From: an uncultured Spirochaetales bacterium
Lineage (GTDB): Bacteria > Spirochaetota > Spirochaetia > Sphaerochaetales > Sphaerochaetaceae
DNA: 64,000 bases
Assembly (NCBI GenBank): GCA_944392695.1
Contig: CALXXN010000005.1
Location: forward strand, 62,001 to 126,000
Reading direction: 5' to 3'
Of the stretch, positions 45,822 through 54,560 are shown one piece after another. Position 1 is the stretch's first letter. The number at the start of each line of letters is the position of its first letter. A model generated the notes under the pieces. It did no database searches. It saw nothing but the letters and a program-made list of their open reading frames with translations, and was not told the DNA's origin. A program made the translations under genes and the position numbers.

Positions 45822-48800
45822 TCACATCCTGAGCTTTCCAGGCGCTACGCCCATGATCCGCTTGAAGACCCTGCAGAAGTAAGCCTGGTCCTGGAACCCG
45901 GACTCGTGTGCGACCTCGTTGACCGAACAGCCCGACCCCCTGAGGAGTGAACAGGCGATCTGGACACGGTAGCGGTTCAGATAGTCCCAGGGGGAGATAC
46001 CAAGCTCACGTTTGAATATGCGTGTCATGTAATCTTCTGAGATGTTGACACTGTCCGCGACCTGCCAACGGATCACCCTGCCCCGCGCCTTCCTGTTTAT
46101 ATAAAGGCAGACCTTCTTCACAAGCGCACCTGTGAGCGGAGCCAGGACCTGGCCTCCTCCGAAGATGCCGACCAGCCGGCTGAAGAACTCGTCGCTCCGG
46201 CAGATGCAGGTGTTGACCAGGAGTATGCCTGGCCAATCGGCTATCCTGTCGACGATGTCACTGGTGATCTCATCACGCACCAGCACGACCGGCACCCTGC
46301 TGCCGGCCTTGAGCGCCCTGATGCCCTCGACCATCTCCGCATCTCCTTCACGCAGGATCACCAAGGCAGGAGCTGGTTCGATGGCGGCAAAGAGCCCACT
46401 TGGTGAATCAAAGGTCTCTATACGTCCAAAAGATGACAACCTACCAAGACCATCTGGCAGGCCACCTAGCACCAGGATCCTGGCACTTGAACGCCCATAG
46501 AGCGCATTATGGGCGGAAAGCGCACTCCAGAAATCAGTCCCCAGGCTGTCAAGACCTAGGCAGATGAATGCCAGGTCCTTGGTTGATTCGTGGTTCCTCA
46601 AGAGGTTCAGGACGACATTACCGACAGCCCCCCTGTGTGGTTCAGAAGCATCGTAGGCCAGCTGGGTGAGGCCTTCCGGCAGGTTGAACGAGGATGCCAG
46701 GTCACTGTCATAAGCCATGACAAGCTGGGGGCAACCTGCAAGACAGGCAGGGACAGGAACGTCCTGTGAATGCCTGATGAACAGTGTCGGACCATAGGAC
46801 GTGGTCGGGGCCATCCCTCCAGACAACGTCGGCCAGGGCAGCATGACCTGGATGCTGTGCTCCTTGAAGTGGAATGTGCCTGAAAGGAGCATGACTATGC
46901 GTTCCGCCAGCTGCAGGGAGGGGTTCTTGCTGAGCATGGCCGGATGCCAGGTGTCAAGACTGAGACCCAACCCCAGCCCGTTTGGATAGAAACAAGCGGA
47001 AAGACGTGGCCCGTCCCCATCCTCGCGTGCCAGCTGCACCAGTATCGCCAAGGCCTGGGAAAGCCGCCAGGGATCCGTCAGGACCACAGGCAGGCCATCG
47101 GGAATGGCTGCATCGTCAAGCCCCTGTTCCTTGGCGAAGGCCCTGAGGAATGAAGATGGGTCCGTGATACCGTATGCGACCTCAAGCTCGCCACGCTCGG
47201 AGAGGATCAGGTCCAGCAGGTGCTCCGCTTTGGACACATTGTTGTATATATCGCCTTTGACCTCGGATGGCAGCCCGGAAAGAGCCTGGCGCATCGCGCT
47301 CAAAGGCTCACGCAGGTCTTCAGAGACATTGGCGTAGAACTCCTTGGCCTCACGTTCCGCCTCCTCCGCCTTGTCTTTCGCACTGTTGGCCTCCTCGAGC
47401 AGGGTCATGCCTTTCAAGGCCGATGATACGGAAGCCATGACATCTTCTATCGTGGCCTCCTTGTGCATCGGTGTGACCTCGATGACAAGATAGCCTACAG
47501 CCTCCCTGTCACGGATCACTGGTTCGACGACGAAGGCTCCATGTGAGACGAAACCCCTGTAGCGTTCCGGCAGCATGTAAGGTGCGCTGAAATCCTCCTT
47601 GCCTACTTCACCAAGCCCAGGATCGTAACCTGCGACCAGCGTGCGCCCCTCATCCCCGTTGAAGAGTACGAGATAGGCCTGGCGGAAGCCAAGTCCCGGC
47701 AAGTGCTCCTTCATGACAGCCCCAAGATAATCCATGCCCTTGGTCGACAACAGGGCCATCTTGAAGCTGTTCATGCCTTGGAGCTCACTGAGGAAGCGGT
47801 ATTCAGCCTCCCCGCTCGCAAGCACGCTCGAGCGGAGGATCACACGGTCCAGGTTCTTCAGGCAGAAATCACGCATCCCATCACCAAGTGGTAGGAGGAG
47901 GGAGAACCAGTGCGCAATCTCGACCAGGTCTTCGCTCTCCCCCTCCTGCTGTATGAACGAGCGGCAGAGTACGGCGAACCGGGACAGGAAGGTCTCCTGT
48001 TCCCTAGGCCCTGGATCGGGGTTGCGCAGCGCATAGCCGACAAGGTAATCGAGATCCACCTCCCTAAGGCGTCCACCTGAATATTCGACCGCCCAGCGGG
48101 TGAAGCTTGATTCGTCCTTGATCACAGCCCTGGCGGCCGCCTCCCCTCCAAAGGAGTCATGACAGCCACAGGAACGGCGCACGACAAGCGAGGCATCGAG
48201 CACCGTGTCGTCCGCAACAGCCCTGCCTTCCATCAAGTCCTTCAACCGGGACATCGCACAGGCCATCATGGCACCTGCAGGCATACGTACCGTCGTAGGG
48301 GGTGTGGCCAGGAGCTTGTTGGTCTCGCTATCGTTGAAACCACAGACGGCAAGGGAACCAGGTATGTTGACACCCAGCTCCTCCAGGCGCCTCACTGCTG
48401 CGTACATCATCATATCAGAAGCACACACGAGGGCATCGAAATCAAGGGATGGGACAAGCCCCCTTGCCGACATTATCTCATCCAAGGCCTCCCTGCCCCG
48501 TCCCCAGGGGTGTGGGGATGAGACCAGGTCAGGGTCGAAGGGGATGCCACAGGAGGCAAGTGCATCCAGGTAGGCTTGGTAGCGGCGTTGGGACGAAGCA
48601 TGGTATTCAGGTCCACGCAACATGCAGATCCTTTTCTTACCATGCACCTTGACCAAGTGGGTGACAAGGGAGAAGAAGCCTTGATAGGCATCGAAATCCA
48701 CAAGGGGGACATCGGGGCCTGTCTTCAGTCCGATCGTGACAATGGGCAGCCCATCGAAACGTCGCATGAAGGAGCACACATCCTCCGTACTCGCATCACC

Positions 48801-49028
48801 TGCCAATGTCGACGCCCATGCGACAAGACCATCAATGTTCTCAGGACAGATCAAGGAGTAAATCGAGTTGCGGAGATACTCATCAGCTCCCTTGAAATCC
48901 AGCCTTCCGCCAGGGAAGGCGATCAATGCGTCCTTGGTCAAGTCGACACAGGACAGCGCACGGTGCCACAGGCGGACGCTCATCCCCTCGTGGATCGACG
49001 CAAGCATGAAAGCGGTTCTTCTACCCAT
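45822..49028 (-). CDS. Giant fused regulator: LacI-like sensor, vestigial histidine kinase, receiver-like domain, AraC HTH
   Basis: About 1070 residues with no membrane segment or signal peptide. Numbering from an upstream Met at 49097: residues 24-315 form a LacI/XylR-like effector-binding domain without an N-terminal HTH (SDMMMYAAVRRLEELGVNIP, VCGFNDSE); 430-560 look like a GAF or similar sensor module; 565-590 a short coiled coil; 590-760 align with a histidine kinase, but the phosphoacceptor His is Glu593 in NVSEDLREPLS, and the N-box (DPWRLSQALAILVQLA) lacks its Asn residues. Residues 870-975 resemble a receiver whose phosphoacceptor Asp is lost (PALVILREGD). Residues 985-1091 form an AraC double HTH ending AYFCRVFKRIMGVAPGKLRM. 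The start is uncertain; Met24 (49028) fits the domain edge. Likely controls the flanking transporter or uxa operon. Confidence 0.85.
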   Translation of the reverse strand: MGRRTAFMLASIHEGMSVRLWHRALSCVDLTKDALIAFPGGRLDFKGADEYLRNSIYSLICPENIDGLVAWASTLAGDASTEDVCSFMRRFDGLPIVTIGLKTGPDVPLVDFDAYQGFFSLVTHLVKVHGKKRICMLRGPEYHASSQRRYQAYLDALASCGIPFDPDLVSSPHPWGRGREALDEIMSARGLVPSLDFDALVCASDMMMYAAVRRLEELGVNIPGSLAVCGFNDSETNKLLATPPTTVRMPAGAMMACAMSRLKDLMEGRAVADDTVLDASLVVRRSCGCHDSFGGEAAARAVIKDESSFTRWAVEYSGGRLREVDLDYLVGYALRNPDPGPREQETFLSRFAVLCRSFIQQEGESEDLVEIAHWFSLLLPLGDGMRDFCLKNLDRVILRSSVLASGEAEYRFLSELQGMNSFKMALLSTKGMDYLGAVMKEHLPGLGFRQAYLVLFNGDEGRTLVAGYDPGLGEVGKEDFSAPYMLPERYRGFVSHGAFVVEPVIRDREAVGYLVIEVTPMHKEATIEDVMASVSSALKGMTLLEEANSAKDKAEEAEREAKEFYANVSEDLREPLSAMRQALSGLPSEVKGDIYNNVSKAEHLLDLILSERGELEVAYGITDPSSFLRAFAKEQGLDDAAIPDGLPVVLTDPWRLSQALAILVQLAREDGDGPRLSACFYPNGLGLGLSLDTWHPAMLSKNPSLQLAERIVMLLSGTFHFKEHSIQVMLPWPTLSGGMAPTTSYGPTLFIRHSQDVPVPACLAGCPQLVMAYDSDLASSFNLPEGLTQLAYDASEPHRGAVGNVVLNLLRNHESTKDLAFICLGLDSLGTDFWSALSAHNALYGRSSARILVLGGLPDGLGRLSSFGRIETFDSPSGLFAAIEPAPALVILREGDAEMVEGIRALKAGSRVPVVLVRDEITSDIVDRIADWPGILLVNTCICRSDEFFSRLVGIFGGGQVLAPLTGALVKKVCLYINRKARGRVIRWQVADSVNISEDYMTRIFKRELGISPWDYLNRYRVQIACSLLRGSGCSVNEVAHESGFQDQAYFCRVFKRIMGVAPGKLRM

Positions 49029-49134
49029 GTATCCATGATAAGCCAGCCACCAGGAGCTTGCAAACAAATTCAGGACTGTTTTGTACAAACCAGCCATTGG
49101 ACGATTCAGGACAAGCCCGAACGGCCATTTTTCG

Positions 49135-49164
49135 TTGACAAGTCATGAATGGCCGGTTTAGAGT
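49135..49164 (+). promoter_or_regulatory. Candidate uxaBAC promoter
   Basis: A perfect TTGACA (49135-49140) with TAGAGT (49159-49164) 18 bases on. The predicted start of transcription would fall in or just after the KdgR-like box, leaving a leader of about 150 bases before uxaB. Confidence 0.45.
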
Positions 49165-49180
49165 GGAATCATGTTTCATT
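49164..49180. promoter_or_regulatory. Imperfect KdgR/IclR-type operator upstream of uxaB
   Basis: The right half ATGTTTCATT (49171-49180) is identical over 10 bases to the right half of the palindrome between kdgK and kdgA. The left half (TGGAATC) matches the consensus arm TGAAACA at 4 of 7 positions. It overlaps the edge of the proposed -10 box, as expected for a repressor. The IclR-family gene at the end of this operon is the likely binder. Confidence 0.5.
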
Positions 49181-49322
49181 CCGGGAAGAACGATTCAAAG
49201 GGCTGTCATGCGTCCAAGGCCCATCATGGGCCAACCTTCCCTTTCTTTTCCCTTTCAACCAAGCACAGCATTGTCCGGCATGAAGACCGGATGCATATAG
49301 ACACCTGCGAAGGAGGAGTCAA

Positions 49323-50801
49323 ATGAAGAGCATTGTTGAGTGCGTGAATACGGTGGAGCGCCCTATCAAGGTCCTCCAGTTCGGTGAGGGCAACTTCCTG
49401 AGGGCCTTTGTCGACTGGATCATCGACAACCTGAACGAGAAGACAGCGTTCAATGGCAATGTGATGATGGTCCAGCCGCTCGAGCGCGGAATGGGTGACA
49501 TGATCAACGCCCAGAAGGGCCTCTACAACACCTGCCTCAGGGGCATCCAGGGGGGTAAGGAGGTCACGGAGCTGAGGACGATCACTTCTGTCGCAGGCTG
49601 CATCAACCCTTATCATGACCATGAGGCCTACATGGCACAGGCTTCCAATGCCGACCTCCGCTTCGTGATCAGCAACACGACAGAAGCTGGTATCGCATAC
49701 AGCGAGGGCGACAAGCTTGACGACAAGCCACAAAAGAGCTTCCCTGGCAAGCTGTGCGCCTTCCTCTACAAGCGCTATCAGGTCTTCGGCGGCGACAAGT
49801 CAAAAGGCCTGATAATGATCCCCTGCGAGCTGATTGACAAGAATGGAGACAACCTCAGGAGGATCGTCCTCCAGTACGCAGATGAGTGGGGTCTCGAAGA
49901 CGGCTTCAAGGCCTGGCTCAACGAGGCCTGCGACTTCTGCAACAGCCTTGTGGACCGCATCGTCCCGGGTTATCCACGTGCCGAGGCCGAGGCCCTGTGC
50001 GGGAAGCTGGGCTACCAGGACAACCTGATCGATACCGCCGAGATCTTCCACCTCTGGGTCATAGAGTGTCACAAGGCAATGCATGATGACGAACTGCCGA
50101 CCAAGGAAGCCGGGCTCAATGTCGTTTGGACTGACGACATGACCTTCTACCGCACACGCAAGGTACGCATCCTCAACGGAACCCACACCATGATGGTCCT
50201 TGCCAGCTACCTCAGCGGCCTGGACACGGTCGAGGAATCAGTGAAGAGCCCTCTGATCGGACCCTATATGCGTGATGGGCTCTTCAATGAGATCATCCCG
50301 TCGATGGATGGGGATCTTGAGGAATTGAAGGGTTACGCCGCAGACGTCCTCGAGCGCTTCCAGAATCCCTATATCGAGCACCTCCTACTGTCGATCTCCC
50401 TCAACAGCGTCTCGAAATTCAAGACACGCGACCTGCCATCACTCAATGGCTACATCGCAAAGACCGGCAAGCTCCCACGCCACCTGGCACTCTCCCTTGC
50501 GGCCCTCATGGCCTTCTACCAGGGTACTGAGTTCGAAGGTGACGCTCTTGTAGGCAACAGGAACGGCGTGAAATACCTGATCAAGGACACCAAGGAGTAT
50601 CTCGATGTCTTCGCCTCGCTGACTGCAGCCACTTACAAGTGCAACGGATGCAAGGCCAAGGCCTTCACCGAGACCATCCTCTCCAAGACAGAGTGGTGGG
50701 GTCAGGACCTGACACAGGTCCCCGGCCTGAAGGATGAGGTCGAGTCCCTGCTCAAGACCATCCTCGATGAGGGTATCGAGGCCGCAATCAGGAGCCTTTG
50801 A
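49323..50801 (+). CDS. uxaB: Altronate oxidoreductase (tagaturonate reductase)
   Basis: A 492-residue NAD-dependent dehydrogenase of the mannitol dehydrogenase superfamily that reduces D-tagaturonate to D-altronate in galacturonate catabolism. The N-terminal IKVLQFGEGNFLRAFVDWII motif is the family's nucleotide-binding region, and the catalytic Lys-centred segment lies in RKVRILNGTHTMM. Length matches E. coli UxaB. GAAGGAGG precedes the ATG by 6 bases. First gene of an operon uxaB-uxaA-uxaC-regulator. Fructuronate reductase UxuB is a relative, but pairing with UxaA and UxaC supports the galacturonate branch. Confidence 0.95.
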   Translation: MKSIVECVNTVERPIKVLQFGEGNFLRAFVDWIIDNLNEKTAFNGNVMMVQPLERGMGDMINAQKGLYNTCLRGIQGGKEVTELRTITSVAGCINPYHDHEAYMAQASNADLRFVISNTTEAGIAYSEGDKLDDKPQKSFPGKLCAFLYKRYQVFGGDKSKGLIMIPCELIDKNGDNLRRIVLQYADEWGLEDGFKAWLNEACDFCNSLVDRIVPGYPRAEAEALCGKLGYQDNLIDTAEIFHLWVIECHKAMHDDELPTKEAGLNVVWTDDMTFYRTRKVRILNGTHTMMVLASYLSGLDTVEESVKSPLIGPYMRDGLFNEIIPSMDGDLEELKGYAADVLERFQNPYIEHLLLSISLNSVSKFKTRDLPSLNGYIAKTGKLPRHLALSLAALMAFYQGTEFEGDALVGNRNGVKYLIKDTKEYLDVFASLTAATYKCNGCKAKAFTETILSKTEWWGQDLTQVPGLKDEVESLLKTILDEGIEAAIRSL

Positions 50802-50802
50802 C

Positions 50803-52314
50803 GTGGAGAAACTGATCAGGATAACCCCCCTCGACAACGTCGCCGTTGCCGTAGGGCCCTTCTTCAAAGGCGACATTGTCAGCTTCGATGGTGTGACCTA
50901 CACCCTGCTCAGCGACCTTCCTGCGGGCCACAAGATGGCCCTCAGTGACATCAAGGCTGGTGAGAAGGTCATCAAATATGGCTATCCGATAGGAGAAGCC
51001 ACCGTGGACATCCACGCAGGGAGCCATGTCCACTCCTTCAACATCCGCACCCTCCTTTCCGAGGAGGCAGGTTACTCATATGACGAGGCGAAGGCCGCTG
51101 AGTACATCATGGAAGCGAAGGAGAGGGAGCAGCGCTGGCAGGGCAAAGTGCCGACGATCATGGCCTATGAAAGGGCCAATGGTGACATCGGCATACGCAA
51201 CGAGCTCTGGATAGTACCTACGGTTGGTTGTGTCAACCGCATCGGGGAGCGCCTATGCACATGGGCCAGGGAGAACCTGGGCATGAAAGATGGAGTCCAT
51301 GTCTGGACCCACCCCTTCGGATGCTCCCAGCTCGGTGACGACCATGAGAACACCAGGAAGATCCTCGCAGGTCTTGTACACCATCCAAACGCAGGTGGTG
51401 TCCTCGTGCTCTCGCTTGGTTGCGAGAACAACACCCCTGAATCGTTCAGGGAGCTCCTCGGCCAGGTCGATGAGGAGCGTGTGCGCTTCCTGACCTGCCA
51501 GAAGGTCGAAGACGAGTTCGAGGAAGGCTGCCGCCTCCTCTCCCAGATCGCAGATGTGATGAAGCACGATGTCAGGACCAGCGTCTCGATGTCCCACCTG
51601 CGTGTCGGTTTCAAATGTGGTGGCTCCGACGGTTTCTCCGGCATCACGGCGAACCCGCTTGTCGGCCGTTTCTGCGATGAGCTCACAGCCATGGGTGGCA
51701 CGGCGGTGCTGACCGAGGTGCCTGAGATGTTCGGCGCAGAGCAGGTCCTGATGGACCGCGCTGCCGACCGCAAGGTGTTCGAGGAGATTGTCGCCATGGT
51801 CAATGGCTTCAAACACTACTTCACATCCCATGGACAAGTCGTCTACGAGAACCCCTCCCCTGGCAACAAGGCTGGTGGCATCTCCACACTCGAGGACAAG
51901 AGCCTCGGCTGTGTGCAGAAAGGTGGCCGGAGTGTGGTCACAGCGGTCGCTGGCTATGGTGACAAGATCGACAAGCCAGGACTCACCCTGCTGACCGGAC
52001 CTGGCAACGACATCGTCTCAACTACAGTCCAGAGCGCCAGTGGCGTACACCTGATCCTCTTCACCACAGGACGAGGCACACCACTCGGAGCCCCAGTGCC
52101 GACTGTGAAGATTGCGACCAACAGCGCGCTTGCCAAGAACAAGTCAGGCTGGATCGACTTCGATGCAGGCCGTCTCCTTGACGGGGATGCCGCCTCGCTG
52201 ACGAACGACCTGCTGCAGTACATTGTGAAACTCGCCTCCGGAGAAGTGAGGACCAAGAACGAGGTCAACGGCTATGCGGAGATCTCGATATTCAAGGACG
52301 GTGTTGTGCTATGA
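50803..52314 (+). CDS. uxaA: Altronate dehydratase
   Basis: A 503-residue iron-dependent dehydratase that turns D-altronate into 2-keto-3-deoxygluconate. An N-terminal SAF domain (about 1-90; PLDNVAVAVGPFFKGD, KVIKYGYPIGEA) is followed by the large UxaA catalytic domain with GIRNELWIVPTVGCVN, HPFGCSQLGDDHENT and a Cys-containing GGSDGFSGITANPLVG segment. The GTG at 50803 starts one base after the uxaB stop and has GGAG 8 bases upstream; the frame is open further back inside uxaB, but that part is not homologous. Its stop overlaps the uxaC start (ATGA). Confidence 0.95.
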   Translation: MEKLIRITPLDNVAVAVGPFFKGDIVSFDGVTYTLLSDLPAGHKMALSDIKAGEKVIKYGYPIGEATVDIHAGSHVHSFNIRTLLSEEAGYSYDEAKAAEYIMEAKEREQRWQGKVPTIMAYERANGDIGIRNELWIVPTVGCVNRIGERLCTWARENLGMKDGVHVWTHPFGCSQLGDDHENTRKILAGLVHHPNAGGVLVLSLGCENNTPESFRELLGQVDEERVRFLTCQKVEDEFEEGCRLLSQIADVMKHDVRTSVSMSHLRVGFKCGGSDGFSGITANPLVGRFCDELTAMGGTAVLTEVPEMFGAEQVLMDRAADRKVFEEIVAMVNGFKHYFTSHGQVVYENPSPGNKAGGISTLEDKSLGCVQKGGRSVVTAVAGYGDKIDKPGLTLLTGPGNDIVSTTVQSASGVHLILFTTGRGTPLGAPVPTVKIATNSALAKNKSGWIDFDAGRLLDGDAASLTNDLLQYIVKLASGEVRTKNEVNGYAEISIFKDGVVL

Positions 52315-53714
52315 GGAAATTCATGGACGAGGACTTCCTGCTCAAGAACGATGCAGCGAAGGAGCTTTACTTCAAGCATGCCAAGGACATGCCAATCTTC
52401 GACTACCATTGCCATCTGATCCCATCCCAGATCGCTGAGGACAAGAGGTTCACGACGATCACCGAAGCCTGGCTGGGCGGCGACCACTACAAGTGGAGGG
52501 CAATGAGGTCCAACGGTGTCAAGGAAGAGCTGGTGACGGGTAATGCAGATCCCTTCGACAAGTTCATGGCATGGGCCGGAACGATGGAGAACCTGATTGG
52601 AAACCCCCTCTACCACTGGACCCATCTTGAGCTCCAGCGCTACTTCGGCATCTATGATGTCCTGAACAGGAAGAATGCCAAGAAGATTTATGATGAGGCC
52701 AATGAGAAGTTCGCCTCTGATCCCGAGCTCTCCGTCTTCGGCATCATGAAGAAGTTCAAGGTCTACGCTGTCGGAACAACTGACGATCCCGCTGACGACC
52801 TTGCCATGCATGCCAAGATCCGTGAAGAAGGCAAGTGCCCTGCCAAGGTCATCCCATCCTTCCGCCCGGACAAGGCGATCCATATCGAGAAACCTGACTT
52901 CGCAGACTACATCACCAAGCTCTCCGCTGCAGCTGATGTCGAGATCAAGACCGTCGATGATGTCGTCGAGGCCCTCACCCGCCGCCTGGAGTTCTTCGCC
53001 TCACTCGGATGCAAGGCTTCCGACCACGCCCTCGAGCAGTGCCCACACACCTTCAAGAGCACGGCAGAGGTCAACAAGATCCTCCAGAAGAAGCTCTATG
53101 GCGACACTTTGACGGAGGAAGAGGTCGATGCCTACATGACCTATGTGCTGGCAGCCCTCGCCCGCCAGTACAAGAGACTCGGCATCGCCATGCAGCTCCA
53201 CTTCGCGGCGATCAGGGACAACAACCCACGCATGTTCCGCCTGCTCGGACCTGACACCGGTTATGACGCATCCTACGACAAGGACCTCGCCCAGGGTGTC
53301 TCGATCTTCTTCGCCCACCTCAGCGATGAGGACAGTGTTCCCAAGACAATCTTCTACTCGCTCAACCCCAAGGACTACTATTCGCTCGGCACACTGATGG
53401 GCTGTTACCAGGGTGACGGCATCCCCGGCAAGATCCAGCTCGGATCAGGCTGGTGGTTCTGTGACCACAAGGACGGCATGGAAGAGCAGATGAAGACCCT
53501 GGCCAACCTCGGCCTCCTCTCACGCTTCGTCGGCATGCTGACAGACTCCAGGAGCTTCCTGTCCTACTCAAGGCACGAGTACTTCCGCAGGATACTGTGC
53601 AACCTGGTCGGCACCTGGGCAGAGGACGGAGAGATCGCCTACGACGAGGAGTCCACAGGACGCATCATCGAGGACATCTGCTTCAATAACGCAAAGAACT
53701 ACTTCGAGGGCTGA
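52311..53714 (+). CDS. uxaC: Uronate isomerase
   Basis: A 467-residue TIM-barrel enzyme of the amidohydrolase superfamily that interconverts D-galacturonate and D-tagaturonate (and glucuronate with fructuronate). The metal-binding FDYHCHLIP is near residue 30. AWLGGDHYKWRAMRSNGV near residue 50, GCKASDHALEQ and the late SRSFLSYSRHEYFRRILCNL are conserved family strings. The ATG overlaps the uxaA stop. With UxaB and UxaA it gives the full galacturonate-to-KDG route. Confidence 0.96.
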   Translation: MRKFMDEDFLLKNDAAKELYFKHAKDMPIFDYHCHLIPSQIAEDKRFTTITEAWLGGDHYKWRAMRSNGVKEELVTGNADPFDKFMAWAGTMENLIGNPLYHWTHLELQRYFGIYDVLNRKNAKKIYDEANEKFASDPELSVFGIMKKFKVYAVGTTDDPADDLAMHAKIREEGKCPAKVIPSFRPDKAIHIEKPDFADYITKLSAAADVEIKTVDDVVEALTRRLEFFASLGCKASDHALEQCPHTFKSTAEVNKILQKKLYGDTLTEEEVDAYMTYVLAALARQYKRLGIAMQLHFAAIRDNNPRMFRLLGPDTGYDASYDKDLAQGVSIFFAHLSDEDSVPKTIFYSLNPKDYYSLGTLMGCYQGDGIPGKIQLGSGWWFCDHKDGMEEQMKTLANLGLLSRFVGMLTDSRSFLSYSRHEYFRRILCNLVGTWAEDGEIAYDEESTGRIIEDICFNNAKNYFEG

Positions 53715-53718
53715 TCAG

Positions 53719-54495
53719 GTGAAGGAAGCTGAAGAAAAAAGCAGGATGAGTGGTGTCGTACGCACCATCAGCATACTTGAGGTGCTTGCAAAGAGCGGGA
53801 ACATCAACCTTGAGAACCTCTCCAAGGCGACCGACCTGCCGAAGGCCACCCTCCTGCGCTTCCTCAGCACACTGCAGTCCCTGGGTTATGTGCACAGGGA
53901 CGATGCGGACCAGTACTCACTGACACTGAAGCTCTTCTCACTTGGTTCAAGGGCCCTGGCCCACAATGACCTGATCAGCAAGGCCAGGCCCTTCGCCAAG
54001 CACCTCTGTCAAAGTCTCGGAGAGACCGTCCACATGGGCATACTTGAAGGTTACAACGCCGTCTATGTGCTGAAGGAGGAATCCAGCTACACACTGCGCA
54101 TGTATTCCCGTGTGGGCAAGGTCATCCCACTTTACTGCACGGCCATAGGCAAGATCTTCCTCTCCGAGATGGACGAGCAGGTCCTCTCTGGTTATCTTGG
54201 TGCGACCGCATTGAAACCCTTCACCAGCAGGACGCTCTGCTCGCCAGAGGCGCTAAGGGAGCAATTGGAACTGACCCGGCGCCGGGGCTGGGCCATCGAC
54301 GACCAGGAACATGAGGACAATGTCATGTGCATCGCAAGCCCGATAAGGGATTACACAGGTACTGTCGTCGCCGCGATGTCAGTCTCCTGGCCTGTCTTCC
54401 GCTTCAACCAGGCAGACTTCGAGAAGATTGTCAGCGAAATCAAGGCCGTGACAGATGAGCTTTCAGCCATCATGGGCTACGAGGAAGCAGACTGA
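53719..54495 (+). CDS. IclR-family transcriptional regulator (KdgR-like)
   Basis: A 258-residue regulator with an N-terminal winged helix (SILEVLAKSGNINLENLSKA, PKATLLRFLSTLQSLGYV) and a C-terminal IclR effector domain (GETVHMGILEGYNAVYVLKE, CTAIGKIFLSEM). It follows uxaC by 4 bases in the same operon. KdgR proteins of this family bind 2-keto-3-deoxygluconate and regulate pectin and uronate genes; the box at 61119-61133 and its weaker copy at uxaB resemble the KdgR site. The start is taken as GTG at 53719 (GAGGG 8 bases before); the ATG at 53746 is an alternative. Confidence 0.93.
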   Translation: MKEAEEKSRMSGVVRTISILEVLAKSGNINLENLSKATDLPKATLLRFLSTLQSLGYVHRDDADQYSLTLKLFSLGSRALAHNDLISKARPFAKHLCQSLGETVHMGILEGYNAVYVLKEESSYTLRMYSRVGKVIPLYCTAIGKIFLSEMDEQVLSGYLGATALKPFTSRTLCSPEALREQLELTRRRGWAIDDQEHEDNVMCIASPIRDYTGTVVAAMSVSWPVFRFNQADFEKIVSEIKAVTDELSAIMGYEEAD

Positions 54496-54519
54496 ACGGA
54501 AAAGAAAAACAGGAATCCA

Positions 54520-54548
54520 GAAGGCCATGGCACTTTGCCCTGGCCTTC
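54520..54548. terminator. Bidirectional terminator between the uxa operon and the AAA protein gene
   Basis: GAAGGCCA (54520-54527) pairs with TGGCCTTC (54541-54548), with partial inner pairing. It lies between convergent genes. Confidence 0.65.
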
Positions 54549-54560
54549 CACTTTCCAACC

